Source: Granulicella sp. S156 | GTDB lineage: Bacteria; Acidobacteriota; Terriglobia; Terriglobales; Acidobacteriaceae | DNA: 64,000 nt | Direction: 5' to 3' | Assembly: GCF_009766105.1 (NCBI RefSeq) | Contig: NZ_LMUH01000001.1 | Location: 249,187 to 313,186 of the forward strand | Shown here: piece after piece, positions 8,807 through 18,538 of the stretch | Numbering within the stretch: position 1 is the first letter of the stretch | How the letters are laid out: each line of letters starts with the position of its first letter | The notes under the pieces: model-generated | What the model was told of the DNA's origin: nothing | Seen by the model: the letters and a program-made list of their open reading frames with translations, nothing else | Database searches by the model: none | Translations under genes and position numbers: made by a program

Positions 8807-10723
8807 CTACCGGGCCGAGATCTCCAGCACCTGCACAGAGTATCCCGGGACGGTATGACTAAAAGTTGAGCCTACGTCTTTCAACGTCGTCTTCACTGGC
8901 ACAATCCGCGTTGGTGCGGAGATCGTATTCGTCTCCGCCGGGTTCGCGGCCCCCAGAGTCACCAGAATACCCGACTCCCCTACCTTGCCAGCTCCGTCCA
9001 GATTGATCTCCAGTGGCTGTGGGGTTGAGTTCGCGTTGACGAGCTTAAGGTACACCTTGCCCTTGGCTGCGTCACGCGTGACGGAGTAGAAGAAGCGATG
9101 GCTCCCCCCTTGAAGGGCCGACGCCGGCACCTCCGTACCCAGATACTCGGCAAACATCGATTGCGCATAGTAACTTGGCGCCCCATAGCTGCTCAGCGCG
9201 TTGTATCCGATGAGATCCGACTCCCACTGCATCCCCCCTGGATTCACATTCACGAAGAGCGGAGCATACGAAGCCATCACAATCAGGTCGCTGTTGCGCT
9301 CCAAGGATGTCATCCATGCGGCATCGCCAAGAGCTGCACCAAAGTTTGTGGTTGGACCACCTTCACGCGTCGCCCACTCTCCCACAAAGATCTTCGGCCC
9401 GTTCCGGTCGACACTGTCATAGTGCTTTACCAGATCGAAAAACTCATCCGCCCGCTGGTAATAGTGATCATCGACGACATCCGGTTTCATCTGCTTTAGC
9501 GGCATCGTTGCAATCAACTGGAGTTGGGGATACCTGGTCTTGATCGCCTTATAGAACTGCGCGTACCGCCCCTCGTAGCTCCCCGAATGATCGAACGTAT
9601 CCTCATTGCCAATCTCTACATAGGTCAGAGGAAATGGTGCAGGATGTCCAAGCTTGGCACGTACAGCTCCCCACTTTGTACTGGCAGCATCGCCAGTTAA
9701 AAATTCGATCTCATCGAGAGCATCATTCACATAGGGACTTAGTCCTGCGCCTGGAGGTACATGCGCTCCCTTTAGCGAATAGCCCGCATAAACTGCCAAT
9801 ACGGGTTGGATATGCAGATCCTCTGTCCACTCGAGAAATTCCAGCAGTCCAAGACCGTCAGAGGACTGATAGTCCCACGGGCTCCGATGAGTCGGACGGT
9901 CTACCATGGGTCCAATCGTAGCCTTCCAGTCAAATCGTTCTTCAACCGTATCGCCTTCCAGGTAGTTTCCGCCAGGCAGTCGCAGAAACTGCGGATGCAT
10001 TGCCGCCAGCTTCTCCATAAGATCAATCCGGTTGCCATTCTCACGGTTCTTGTAGGTAGGTGGAAGTAATGACACCAACGACAGCCAAACCTTGCCAGCA
10101 TGTCCCACGGTCAACCGGAGATGGTTCTCTGAAGAGGTTTCAACGTTGCCTGTCTTAAGAGTGAACTCGTACTTCTTCCACACCGTCGTCAGGGGCTCAC
10201 TGGTTGCGCTCGCCAAGGCAGAGCCGGTGTTGTCACCTATCAACGCAATACTTATGGGCCCTATGTCTCCTGTATCCGCCTTGGCATAGAACGAGCCAAT
10301 ATAGGTGGTACCAGGGTGCACGGCCATCCCCCAATAACCTTCGTTCCGCACTCCTGCTTGATTTTCCGGATCAGCCTTCGAGACGTTCAGCAGCAGGCTT
10401 CGGGGCAGCGCTTCACTTGGTCCGTCCGTCTCATCAACCGTCATGATGGCGTCTGCATTGCCGACGTGCACCAAGTTCCAGTGCGGAACACCCGACCAGC
10501 CATGATCATAAAATGTCCGGTTGCGGACCATCTCCGCATATAAGCCGCCATCGTAAGAGTAGTTGATCTCTTCCGTCATCAATCCGTATAGCGTCGGACT
10601 TACTGCGTGTAGAGGTTTATCCAGTTGAATGCTCAGTGTCGCCTTAGGGTTCTGCGCACCGCTCGCGGCAGCCAGCATCACGGCCGACAAGGTAACTGCA
10701 CCTACTCTGAAACCTTTGAACAT
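8807..10723 (-). CDS. Secreted alpha-L-arabinofuranosidase, GH51 family
   Basis: Glycoside hydrolase predicted to release arabinose from arabinan or arabinoxylan outside the cytoplasm. 638 residues with a signal peptide (MFKGFRVGAVTLSAVMLAAASGAQ). The catalytic TIM barrel carries EIGNED with the acid/base at Glu374 and VGEWA with the nucleophile at about Glu449, both intact. A carbohydrate-binding-like insert lies between residues ~90 and 220, as usual in the long bacterial and eukaryotic GH51 enzymes, and a beta-sandwich ends the chain. AGAGGA precedes the ATG by 5 bases. It follows the TonB receptor and araA on the same strand, which fits a pathway in which arabinose is freed, taken in and isomerised. 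Confidence 0.9.
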   Translation of the reverse strand: MFKGFRVGAVTLSAVMLAAASGAQNPKATLSIQLDKPLHAVSPTLYGLMTEEINYSYDGGLYAEMVRNRTFYDHGWSGVPHWNLVHVGNADAIMTVDETDGPSEALPRSLLLNVSKADPENQAGVRNEGYWGMAVHPGTTYIGSFYAKADTGDIGPISIALIGDNTGSALASATSEPLTTVWKKYEFTLKTGNVETSSENHLRLTVGHAGKVWLSLVSLLPPTYKNRENGNRIDLMEKLAAMHPQFLRLPGGNYLEGDTVEERFDWKATIGPMVDRPTHRSPWDYQSSDGLGLLEFLEWTEDLHIQPVLAVYAGYSLKGAHVPPGAGLSPYVNDALDEIEFLTGDAASTKWGAVRAKLGHPAPFPLTYVEIGNEDTFDHSGSYEGRYAQFYKAIKTRYPQLQLIATMPLKQMKPDVVDDHYYQRADEFFDLVKHYDSVDRNGPKIFVGEWATREGGPTTNFGAALGDAAWMTSLERNSDLIVMASYAPLFVNVNPGGMQWESDLIGYNALSSYGAPSYYAQSMFAEYLGTEVPASALQGGSHRFFYSVTRDAAKGKVYLKLVNANSTPQPLEINLDGAGKVGESGILVTLGAANPAETNTISAPTRIVPVKTTLKDVGSTFSHTVPGYSVQVLEISAR

Positions 10724-10755
10724 TTTTCCTCTTTCAGTGTCTGAAAATATGATTC

Positions 10756-10789
10756 AAGAGCCAGAGAGCTTTAACAACCTCTGGCTCTT
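10756..10789 (-). terminator. Intrinsic terminator after the TonB receptor gene
   Basis: An 11-bp perfect stem (AAGAGCCAGAG paired with CTCTGGCTCTT) with a 12-base loop. On the minus strand it is followed by an ATATTTT run. It sits 23 bases after the receptor stop and upstream of the GH51 start, so GH51 probably depends on read-through or its own promoter. Confidence 0.75.
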
Positions 10790-10812
10790 CAATGAGCACC
10801 CAGTGACGCAAA

Positions 10813-13800
10813 TTAGAAGTAATACTTGGCTGCGAGTTGGAAGAAACGAGCATCGGGAGTGTAGTTCCCCAGGAAGGCGTTGCCGGTAATTTGACCGCCC
10901 AGGCTCGACGTTCCCGTGTTCGATGGAGTTCCCCACGAAGGCGTGTTGAACAGATTGTAGACATCTGCACGGAACTGCAGGTACTGCTTTCCGAAGGTGA
11001 CGAAGTTTTTTGTAACTGTCATATCTATCCGCTGGTACCCAGGGCCGGAGATCTGCGAGCGTGGGCTGCCGAGATATGGCAAAATATTTGCGGCGCCGGA
11101 TATTGGTGTTGTGATGGAACTGGCCAACGGTGGATCCGCAAAGGAGCATGGGTTATACCAGTTGGCTCGATTGCGTACCGTCGCCGGGCAGGTGATGTTC
11201 GGGTTCGTGGGCGAAGGGGTGCCGCCACCTTTGAATGGATTGGCAATCAGATAAGGGAACGCTGCTGCTCCGTTGACCGTTGGGGTGTTCGAGGTGACGG
11301 TAAACGGATATCCGGTCTGCGTGCGGAAGAGAAGCGTTGCATTCCATCCACCGGCGACGGTATCGACCACTCCTTTCTTATTCAGATACGTGCGTCCTAC
11401 TCCAAATGGCAATGCATACGTAGAGGTGAAGGTGAAGCGATGCGATACGTTGAAGGGTGAGTTGGCATAATCGATGCGAGGCCCAAAGATATTCGTGTTT
11501 CTGTCGCCGCCTTCGTTGTTGTCGGGGAGAGGTTCTCTGTCATCGTCCAGGCTGTGCGACCATGTGTACGATGCTAGGAAGCTCAGGCCGTTGTAGAAAT
11601 GTCGTTCGAGTTTGGCCTGCAGGGAGTTGTAGTTCGCGATCGCATTATCGGTAATCAAGTGAACATTGCCGTTTAAGCCAGGATATGGCTCGTAGGGCTG
11701 GTTATTCACTCCTGGAGGAAGCAGTTCAGTCGACTGATCTTGAAACTCCACGATTGCCAGATGCCTCGCTTCACTGCCCACATAACCCACCGTAGCAGTC
11801 GTGTTGTTGGTGATGGCGAATTGCACGGTCAGGTTTTGGTTCATGGTGTAGGGAGTTTGAATGTTCTGCTGCCAACCAGTAACAGTCGGGGCAGATAGAC
11901 TGCCGGCTGGGATGCCGGTTTCTAGCTTAATGCCATCGGAGGGGCAGTTATTCGGAGCACAGGTTGGCTGGGGGAAGCTCTGCTCGATATCGTAAGGATA
12001 GTTCTCCGCCAGGTTGACGAAGTTCCCGAGATTTTCGATGCCATCGTAGTAAAGCCCGAACCCGGCTCGGAAAACAATCTTCTCCGAAGGCTGGTACGAG
12101 ATTCCCACCCTGGGTCCAAAGTTCTTTTTCTGCGGGTTCAGCAGCGACCGATTGCCGCTGTACTGGATCGAGATATTGTCTGCAGCCAGAGTGGTCGTAT
12201 AGAGAGAACTCAGCGCAACGTTCCTTTGGGAGTTCGGCAGGATATATTCTCCTACGCCACCCCCAGCGACATTGTTTCCAGACAGGGGAATGAATTCAGC
12301 TTGATGGTCATTGACCTCAATGGGTGCGGTGAAATAGTCGTAGCGCAATCCAAAGTTGAGAGTCAGGTGCTGGGTTGCCTTCCAATTGTCCTGGAGATAG
12401 GCGGCTTCGTACCAGCGTCCCAATTCCGACTGGGATGGCTGGGATAGAGCGGTCGTATCCATCTCGTTGGAGAGAAAGTCGGCTAAGCCATATCCAGAAT
12501 TGAAGATACTGCCTGGTTGACTGGTCAGGCCTCCGCTGAAGTTGTAGTAACCATTTCCATCCGTGGGTTGATATACCGAGTAACGGATGTTCTGGACAGA
12601 GGCACCGAATTTCAGCGAGTGGTTGCCAAGAATTTTTGTGGCATCGTCGATGATCTGGTATCCGTTCTGATGCTCGGGGGAAGGCTGGAACGCAGGAGGC
12701 CCGATCTCAGGGAACTCATTCATGCCAATCTCCGGCAATCCGCCGTTCGCCAATGTGGGGTTGTAAGCGGGAAGTCCGCCAAGACCGTATTGGTCACGCA
12801 GAGTCCCGTTGTTGTAGCTCACCGAGTCCCACGAGTAGAACCCGTTATTGTAAGCGAAACGGGCTTGATTGATCAGAGTTGGTGTAAACACATGGTTCCA
12901 ACTGAACGCAGCGTTCTTAGCATAGTTGAAAAACGTTCCGTCATTGAAGGTGCCACCCCCGTCAAAGATTGGGCCCAAGGGGGTAGTCACAGTTTTATTC
13001 TCATGCGACCAACTCACGCGGCCAAAGATCTGGTCTGACGAACGCAGGTTGTAATCGACACGCACGTCAAACTGGTTCGTGACATCGGTAACCGCCTCGT
13101 TCCAAGCGTAGTTATTGTAGGTCTGTCCCACGGGGCCGGTGTTTGGCAGATGTGTTCCATACGCTGCCTGAAAGAGTTTCAATGCGACTGGGTCGATCTC
13201 GGAGGAACACATGACGTTTTGCGGATTTCCGCAAGCCGATCCCAAAGCAGCCGTTCCGCCTGAGTTGGGCTCAAAAACCTGCCACGGCAAGCTTGCTCCG
13301 GTCAGAGATGTATTCAGCAATTGCGAAAAATTGCCCGGTTGCTGGTCCATCAATAATGTCGGCATGCTGGTCAATTCAGGAAAGTCCTCGATGATCCGGT
13401 TTCCTTCGTAGTCGGCGAAAAAGAAGAGCTTATTCTTCAGGATAGGTCCGCCGATTGTGCCACCGAACTGGTTCTGGTGGTAGGGTTCTACGGTGGTAGG
13501 AGTCGTGATGCCTTCAGCCCACTGGGCAGGTTTCGCCTCTCCTAGATCGTTATTCCGTATGTATTCCCAGACGTCGCCGTGAAACTGATTTGTTCCTGAT
13601 TTAATGCTGGCGTTGACCACCGCACCTGCCGAATGGCCAAACTCCGCGCTGGAACCCGAGGTCTCCACTTTGAACTCCTGCAGCGCATCGGGTGGAGGCT
13701 TCACGTTATAGCTGGCTGCATTCAGGAAGTCGATTGCATTCGAGTTGTTATCAACGCCGTCCAAAATGAAATTGTTTTCCGTTTCGCGCTGACCGTTGGC

Positions 13801-14352
13801 GTTAAAATCGCCGTTGCCAGCGCCGCGACTGCCGTTGGCCGGATCCACTCCGGTAGACAATTGAGCAAGAAACACATAGTTACGCTGGTTGAGCGGGATA
13901 TCCGTGATCTGCTTTTGGGTCATCATCTGACCGGTTGATGCGTCGCCTGTCTGTAGCAACGGAGTGCTCTCTGCGTTCACTTGCAGCGTCTCCGACACCT
14001 TGCCTACCTGGAGCCGAATATTGGCTTCCAGTCGATCATTGACGTGCAGTTCGAGCCCGTTCTTCATCGTGGTAGAGAATCCTGGCGCGCCAACGGCCAC
14101 AGAATAATGGCCGATTTTGACAGGCTGAAAGGTATAACTCCCACTACTGTTGGTCTGAGTTTCGAGCACCAAATTGGTGTCGATATTGGTGAGCTGAACA
14201 CTTGCGTGCTGGACCACAGCACCCTGGGGGTCGGTGACAGTGCCTGTGATAGCGCCCTGATCAAGCTGTGCTCCCGCAGCGTTCGTTAGTATCAAGGCGA
14301 CCAATAGCGCCAGATTGAAGTGCCAGGTTCTAATTCCTTTCGATAGCCTCAC
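10813..14352 (-). CDS. TonB-dependent outer-membrane receptor, Oar-type, arabinose locus
   Basis: Outer-membrane transporter of the large acidobacterial type with an N-terminal carboxypeptidase-regulatory-like domain. 1179 residues. The start chosen is GTG at 14352, because GGAGG stands 6 bases before it and the encoded N-terminus (RLSKGIRTWHFNLALLVALILTNAAGAQ) is a proper signal peptide; an in-frame extension to 14565 has neither. Order: signal peptide, regulatory domain (GAITGTVTDPQGAVVQHASV), plug with a DIPLNQRNYVFLAQL segment, then a long barrel ending in aromatic KYYF. A 22-bp palindrome lies 35 bases upstream. Placement after araA and before GH51 suggests import of arabino-oligosaccharides; this is inference from context. 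Confidence 0.9.
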   Translation of the reverse strand: MRLSKGIRTWHFNLALLVALILTNAAGAQLDQGAITGTVTDPQGAVVQHASVQLTNIDTNLVLETQTNSSGSYTFQPVKIGHYSVAVGAPGFSTTMKNGLELHVNDRLEANIRLQVGKVSETLQVNAESTPLLQTGDASTGQMMTQKQITDIPLNQRNYVFLAQLSTGVDPANGSRGAGNGDFNANGQRETENNFILDGVDNNSNAIDFLNAASYNVKPPPDALQEFKVETSGSSAEFGHSAGAVVNASIKSGTNQFHGDVWEYIRNNDLGEAKPAQWAEGITTPTTVEPYHQNQFGGTIGGPILKNKLFFFADYEGNRIIEDFPELTSMPTLLMDQQPGNFSQLLNTSLTGASLPWQVFEPNSGGTAALGSACGNPQNVMCSSEIDPVALKLFQAAYGTHLPNTGPVGQTYNNYAWNEAVTDVTNQFDVRVDYNLRSSDQIFGRVSWSHENKTVTTPLGPIFDGGGTFNDGTFFNYAKNAAFSWNHVFTPTLINQARFAYNNGFYSWDSVSYNNGTLRDQYGLGGLPAYNPTLANGGLPEIGMNEFPEIGPPAFQPSPEHQNGYQIIDDATKILGNHSLKFGASVQNIRYSVYQPTDGNGYYNFSGGLTSQPGSIFNSGYGLADFLSNEMDTTALSQPSQSELGRWYEAAYLQDNWKATQHLTLNFGLRYDYFTAPIEVNDHQAEFIPLSGNNVAGGGVGEYILPNSQRNVALSSLYTTTLAADNISIQYSGNRSLLNPQKKNFGPRVGISYQPSEKIVFRAGFGLYYDGIENLGNFVNLAENYPYDIEQSFPQPTCAPNNCPSDGIKLETGIPAGSLSAPTVTGWQQNIQTPYTMNQNLTVQFAITNNTTATVGYVGSEARHLAIVEFQDQSTELLPPGVNNQPYEPYPGLNGNVHLITDNAIANYNSLQAKLERHFYNGLSFLASYTWSHSLDDDREPLPDNNEGGDRNTNIFGPRIDYANSPFNVSHRFTFTSTYALPFGVGRTYLNKKGVVDTVAGGWNATLLFRTQTGYPFTVTSNTPTVNGAAAFPYLIANPFKGGGTPSPTNPNITCPATVRNRANWYNPCSFADPPLASSITTPISGAANILPYLGSPRSQISGPGYQRIDMTVTKNFVTFGKQYLQFRADVYNLFNTPSWGTPSNTGTSSLGGQITGNAFLGNYTPDARFFQLAAKYYF

Positions 14353-14386
14353 AGCTTTCCTCCAGAGTTTCAAATTGAATATCTCG

Positions 14387-14408
14387 ATCAAGAAAACGTT
14401 TTCTTGAT
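14387..14408. promoter_or_regulatory. LacI-type operator in front of the TonB receptor
   Basis: A perfect 22-bp palindrome, half-site ATCAAGAAAAC followed by its exact complement GTTTTCTTGAT. The GAAAACGTTTTC core is typical of operators of LacI-family sugar regulators. It lies between araA and the receptor start, so the receptor likely has a regulated promoter of its own. Confidence 0.75.
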
Positions 14409-14531
14409 TGCACTGATTTGTTCTAAAAATATTCGTGAGAAGTGATACTCCTGAGAAACCTGCTCTGTCAAGAATTACTTTAATGCTCCAGCTGTCCAAG
14501 CGTAAAACCCTCGCCACTGCTGTGATTTCTA

Positions 14532-16016
14532 CTAGATGCCTCGAGAGTATGCGGCCTCTTCCCAACGGAGTTGGCGCCGGAACTGCGGGAGCCGCGTATC
14601 CTCGCCGATGGTTATGAGTTCAACGCCAGCAATCTCAGCGAAGTCCTCAAGGTGTTCAACCGTTAGCGCCTGGCTGAAGCCTGTGTGATGAGCGCCCCCA
14701 GCGTAAATCCATGCAGTCGCAGCCACTTTCAGGCTTGGCTTAGGCAGCCATACAGCGCGCGCGACAGGCAGCATAGGGAGGGAGTGCTCAGGCTGGATGA
14801 CTTCGACGTCATTGACAATCATGCGAAAACGGTTACCCATATCGACCAGTGATGCCACCACCGCTGCCCCGCTCGGGGCTGTAAAGACCAGTCGTACTGG
14901 ATCCGACTTCCCTCCGATCCCGAGTGGGTGTACTTCCAGGGAGGGCCTCTCCGCGGCAATCGAGGGACATACCTCTAACATGTGCGATCCCAGAACCTTC
15001 GGGGTCCCGCTGAAGTCGTAGGTATAGTCCTCCATGAAAGAGGTGCCCCCAGGCAGACCTTGCGCCATTACCTTCATCGTCCGCACCAGTGCGGCCGTCT
15101 TCCAATCGCCTTCGCCACCAAATCCGTACCCGTCTGCCATGAGCCGCTGAACCGCAATGCCCGGCAACTGTTCCAGACCATGCAAATCCTGAAAGGTATC
15201 GGTAAATGCACCGAAATCACCCTCTTCGAGAAAGGCGCGCAGACCGATTTCGATCTTCGCAGCACCCCGTATCGCAGTCGAGCGGTCATGGTCTTTCGTA
15301 ATCGAGTAGGCCTCGCGATACTCGTCTATCAGCTTGTCGACTTCAGCATCCGTCACCTGATTCATACGGGCAACCAGGTCACCTACGCCGTATCCGTTGA
15401 CACTGTACCCGAACTGCACCTGAGCGGCGACCTTATCGCCCTCTGTAACAGCGACCTCGCGCATGTTATCGCCGAAGCGCGCGATCTTCAAGTTCTGCGA
15501 CTCGTGCCAGCCCGCGGCAGCGCGAACCCATGTGGCGATCTCCGCAACCGTCTCCGGATCCTGCCAGAAGCCCACAACCACCTTGCGAGCGAGCCGCAGC
15601 CGCGTCGATATAAAACCGAACTCGCGATCGCCATGGGCCGCCTGGTTCAAGTTCATGAAGTCCATATCGATGGAGGACCAGGGCAACTCACGGTTGAACT
15701 GCGTGTGCAGATGAAGAAATGGCTTCGTCAGCGAACCGAGGCCAGCTATCCACATCTTTGCCGGAGAGAAGGTGTGCATCCAGAGAATAAGCCCAATGCA
15801 GTTTTCCATGTTATTCGCCTCACGACAAAGCGCTCGAACCGCTTCAGCCGTAGTTATGACCGGCCTAAAGACCACACGGAACGGGATCGAGTTCTCGGCC
15901 CCCAAAGATCCGGCGATCTGCTGCGCATTACTAGAAACCTGGGCGATAGCTTCAGGGCCATAAAGATGCTGACTTCCAGTTACAAACCAGATTTCTAAGC
16001 GTTCAACAGTTTTCAT
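14532..16016 (-). CDS. araA: L-arabinose isomerase
   Basis: Converts L-arabinose to L-ribulose in the cytoplasm, the first step of bacterial arabinose breakdown. 494 residues, near the 500 of E. coli AraA, and similar along the whole length: [17 protein letters not shown] at the start, [24 protein letters not shown], and [13 protein letters not shown] with the conserved metal-site glutamate region. The ATG has GAGGAG six bases upstream. Ribulokinase and ribulose-5-phosphate epimerase genes are not in the window, so the rest of the pathway must be elsewhere. A LacI-type palindrome lies 67 bases upstream. Confidence 0.95.
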   Translation of the reverse strand: MKTVERLEIWFVTGSQHLYGPEAIAQVSSNAQQIAGSLGAENSIPFRVVFRPVITTAEAVRALCREANNMENCIGLILWMHTFSPAKMWIAGLGSLTKPFLHLHTQFNRELPWSSIDMDFMNLNQAAHGDREFGFISTRLRLARKVVVGFWQDPETVAEIATWVRAAAGWHESQNLKIARFGDNMREVAVTEGDKVAAQVQFGYSVNGYGVGDLVARMNQVTDAEVDKLIDEYREAYSITKDHDRSTAIRGAAKIEIGLRAFLEEGDFGAFTDTFQDLHGLEQLPGIAVQRLMADGYGFGGEGDWKTAALVRTMKVMAQGLPGGTSFMEDYTYDFSGTPKVLGSHMLEVCPSIAAERPSLEVHPLGIGGKSDPVRLVFTAPSGAAVVASLVDMGNRFRMIVNDVEVIQPEHSLPMLPVARAVWLPKPSLKVAATAWIYAGGAHHTGFSQALTVEHLEDFAEIAGVELITIGEDTRLPQFRRQLRWEEAAYSRGI

Positions 16017-16082
16017 GCTTCTCCTCGTATGCCTATCGGGTTGCTCTATGTGCGTTGCCTACAAGAGGTTGTAGCGCAAGAG

Positions 16083-16104
16083 ATTCAGCAAACGTTTTCT
16101 GAAT
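16083..16104. promoter_or_regulatory. LacI-type operator in front of araA
   Basis: 22-bp palindrome with a single mismatched pair: ATTCAGCAAAC followed by GTTTTCTGAAT. The same CAAACGTTTTC-type core and the same total length as the site at 14387-14408 point to one regulator for both. Confidence 0.75.
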
Positions 16105-16199
16105 GCCAAAATTACATGGCTCTTTTTGCAGTGTCAACGGTGTGGAAGAAGCACGCGCTCAAAACGTACCTCCGCTGCAATGATCTCACTACACCGTTT

Positions 16200-18344
16200 T
16201 CAAGGAGCCAGAGAGGGGTTGCCGGAGGGAGCGAATGCCTTGATCTCGATCAGACGAAGACGAAAAGGAGCAGGTGGATTGGTAAACACGACACGCAGTG
16301 CATCTACGGGAAGAGCTGCAAAGGTAATCTCGGTTTCTCCATTCGCAAGTGGCTGCTGAGGATTGCGCTTCTGATTGGGAATGTCCAGCCAACCTGCCGC
16401 CGACTGATATTGCAAACGAAAGTCAGATGGTGGGAAGAACTTTTCTCCATCTGAGAAGAAGTAGAGTTCGACAGAAGCGACCGTGGTGCTCTGCCGGAAG
16501 TCGACGGCATACCAGGACGTGGCATCGGAAGTGACTGGAGACCAGCCGTTGGGTATCTCCGGGAAAAACCAGAGCCGACCATCAATGGCTTCAGCGATTG
16601 CCTTTGGCGAATCCGCCGAGGAGGCTGTAGCTATCGGGCCATAAGGGAAACCGGGGTTGACCGCCAGATCGACAGGCATCGCTGTTGGCAGCAAGGGCTT
16701 CGATGGCCGGTTTGGAAGTGCGATGAGAGCATGTCCCAGTCTCCCCGAGCTATAGAGGCGCTTTCCATCTACAAACACGAAGAGGCCCCGGCCAATCTGG
16801 TAGCGGCTGCCATCGGCATCATAGAACACGCTGACATTGTGACCATGGTAGGCGATGTTCTGGATAGCAAAGTAGCGTATGGGCCGCTCGTCCTTCCCAT
16901 CATGCAGTGGCAACAGCGGGTTGATCTCCAACGTCTCATCGGCACGCGGCCGAATCCCGATCAGGCCACTGAGAATGAGGTCGACATAGGTGGAGTGGCT
17001 GTAGTGGTGCGATCGGGACAAGCCGACGATCGTCCCTCCTGTATCCGGGTTGTAATCTTCCTGAATATCGGGATGCCCTGGCGACAGGAGATGCTGATGC
17101 GTGTACTGCCGGAGCAAGTGTAGATAATCGGATCGCGTGATGTATGTCTGGTGATAGTCATTGAGCAGATTGGCCAGAGCTGTCAAAACCTGAGAGGTTT
17201 GAAAGGGCCAGGAAGGCCCGTTCCATTGACACTCCGGACTGCCCGTGGCCTGATCGTATCGATACTGCGTGAGATAGCGCGGGTATGAGGGCTCCACCGT
17301 GCGAAGCCCTTGCGGACCGGCCAGTTCCGCCGGCGCAAGCAGGTGTCGCCAGGCAACCGAGTAGTCCGTCGCAGCGGACACATTGTCGGGAGGAAGGTCA
17401 TAGAACCAGGGGAGATAGCCTACAAGTTCGCGACCTCGAATGAAATCTCCCGCGGTGACGTACGTTGTAGACCGCTGGTATCGGTCAGTGAAATGCTGCA
17501 GCGCAGGGTTCCAGAGCTGTGTAAGCACGGCCGAACGAAGCTGCTCCGCACGCCTCGTGTAGTCGGTTGCCACATCAAGCTTGCCGGCCAGCGCCGCGAG
17601 CCGCGCAATGGCGAGCGCATTCCCATACTGATAGCTGCTGATCGACGGACGAAAAGCATATCCACCCGTAAATCCGTTGTGACCCGCATCAGTGCTGGGC
17701 GTGTCAATGAAACCAGCACCAGATGCATCGATCGACGAGATGGTGTACTCCGTAGCATCCAGCAGCGGTTCGACCCAATACAGGTTGCGTTCGCGATCGA
17801 AGTGATCGTCCCACAGGTTGTAGATGTGCTGCATGGTGTCGAGATGCCGAAGAGCAGGAGTGGTGTCACCGGTTACCAACGTAGTGCTCACCGTTGCCGC
17901 CGCGATCGACTCAGAAAAGTGTCTGTCGTTCGCACCGCCGGTGTACAGGTGATCGATCAAGCTGTCGACCACCGCTGGATCTCGCAGCCAGCGCCCTTCC
18001 AGGAGATGAAACGACGCAGAGTCGTTCAGGTCGGTATACGGCTGCCGCGCCCACGGCACATTGTCCAGGAATTCAAGGACAGTTGTACCCTGCGGTCCAA
18101 TTTCGCGGATGTGGGAACGAAAGAGCTTCCAACGATAGTAGTAAACCTGCTGGATCTCTGGATCATCAATCTCCAGAAATGGAATATTGCGGAGAAACCA
18201 CGGGGCGTCGGCACCAAAGTATTCAGCCGCAAGTGTCTCTCGAGAAAGTAACGGCTCCTTCGTGGTGGGAGATTGCGCTACAAGCGTGAAGGCACTCATA
18301 AAAAGACAGAACGCAATCACCCGATTTGCGATGAAGATACGCAT
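16200..18344 (-). CDS. Secreted MGH1-like (GH63-type) glycoside hydrolase with C-terminal discoidin-like region
   Basis: 714 residues from ATG at 18344, chosen because ACGAGG lies upstream and the N-terminus MRIFIANRVIAFCLFMSAFTLVAQ is a signal peptide; a longer frame to 18527 adds unlikely sequence. The main part is an (alpha/alpha)6-type glycosidase domain resembling mannosylglycerate hydrolase and GH63 enzymes, with GYAFRPSISSYQYGNA, GLRTVEPSYPRYL and the characteristic ECQWNGPSWPFQTS. The last ~140 residues (SWYAVDFRQSTTVASVELYFFSDGE-like stretch, then DALRVVFTNPP) look like an F5/8 type C discoidin domain that may bind sugar. It sits just upstream of araA, so an arabinose-containing glycan is a plausible substrate, but family members vary widely. 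Confidence 0.75.
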   Translation of the reverse strand: MRIFIANRVIAFCLFMSAFTLVAQSPTTKEPLLSRETLAAEYFGADAPWFLRNIPFLEIDDPEIQQVYYYRWKLFRSHIREIGPQGTTVLEFLDNVPWARQPYTDLNDSASFHLLEGRWLRDPAVVDSLIDHLYTGGANDRHFSESIAAATVSTTLVTGDTTPALRHLDTMQHIYNLWDDHFDRERNLYWVEPLLDATEYTISSIDASGAGFIDTPSTDAGHNGFTGGYAFRPSISSYQYGNALAIARLAALAGKLDVATDYTRRAEQLRSAVLTQLWNPALQHFTDRYQRSTTYVTAGDFIRGRELVGYLPWFYDLPPDNVSAATDYSVAWRHLLAPAELAGPQGLRTVEPSYPRYLTQYRYDQATGSPECQWNGPSWPFQTSQVLTALANLLNDYHQTYITRSDYLHLLRQYTHQHLLSPGHPDIQEDYNPDTGGTIVGLSRSHHYSHSTYVDLILSGLIGIRPRADETLEINPLLPLHDGKDERPIRYFAIQNIAYHGHNVSVFYDADGSRYQIGRGLFVFVDGKRLYSSGRLGHALIALPNRPSKPLLPTAMPVDLAVNPGFPYGPIATASSADSPKAIAEAIDGRLWFFPEIPNGWSPVTSDATSWYAVDFRQSTTVASVELYFFSDGEKFFPPSDFRLQYQSAAGWLDIPNQKRNPQQPLANGETEITFAALPVDALRVVFTNPPAPFRLRLIEIKAFAPSGNPSLAP

Positions 18345-18538
18345 GCAATACCTCGTGCCACAGCATGAACAGTATGCCAACTGTGCATGACGATACATGG
18401 AACTTCTATGAGCCATGGATTGGACCCTAAGCCCAGTAGCTGCGATCCAGCGTAACGAAGAAACCCGCTGATCCGAAGGAACCCAAGAACCAGTCTCCAG
18501 GAAAGAGAGCTGGAGTGCATGTTTCACGCCCAGCGAAG

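Noticed and set aside
14353..14565. N-terminal extension of the 10.8-kb TonB receptor
   Set aside because: It would run through the operator palindrome and place 70 residues before a clear signal peptide; GTG at 14352 has a strong ribosome site.
18345..18527. N-terminal extension of the MGH1-like hydrolase
   Set aside because: The extra 61 residues precede a good signal peptide and lack a ribosome site.
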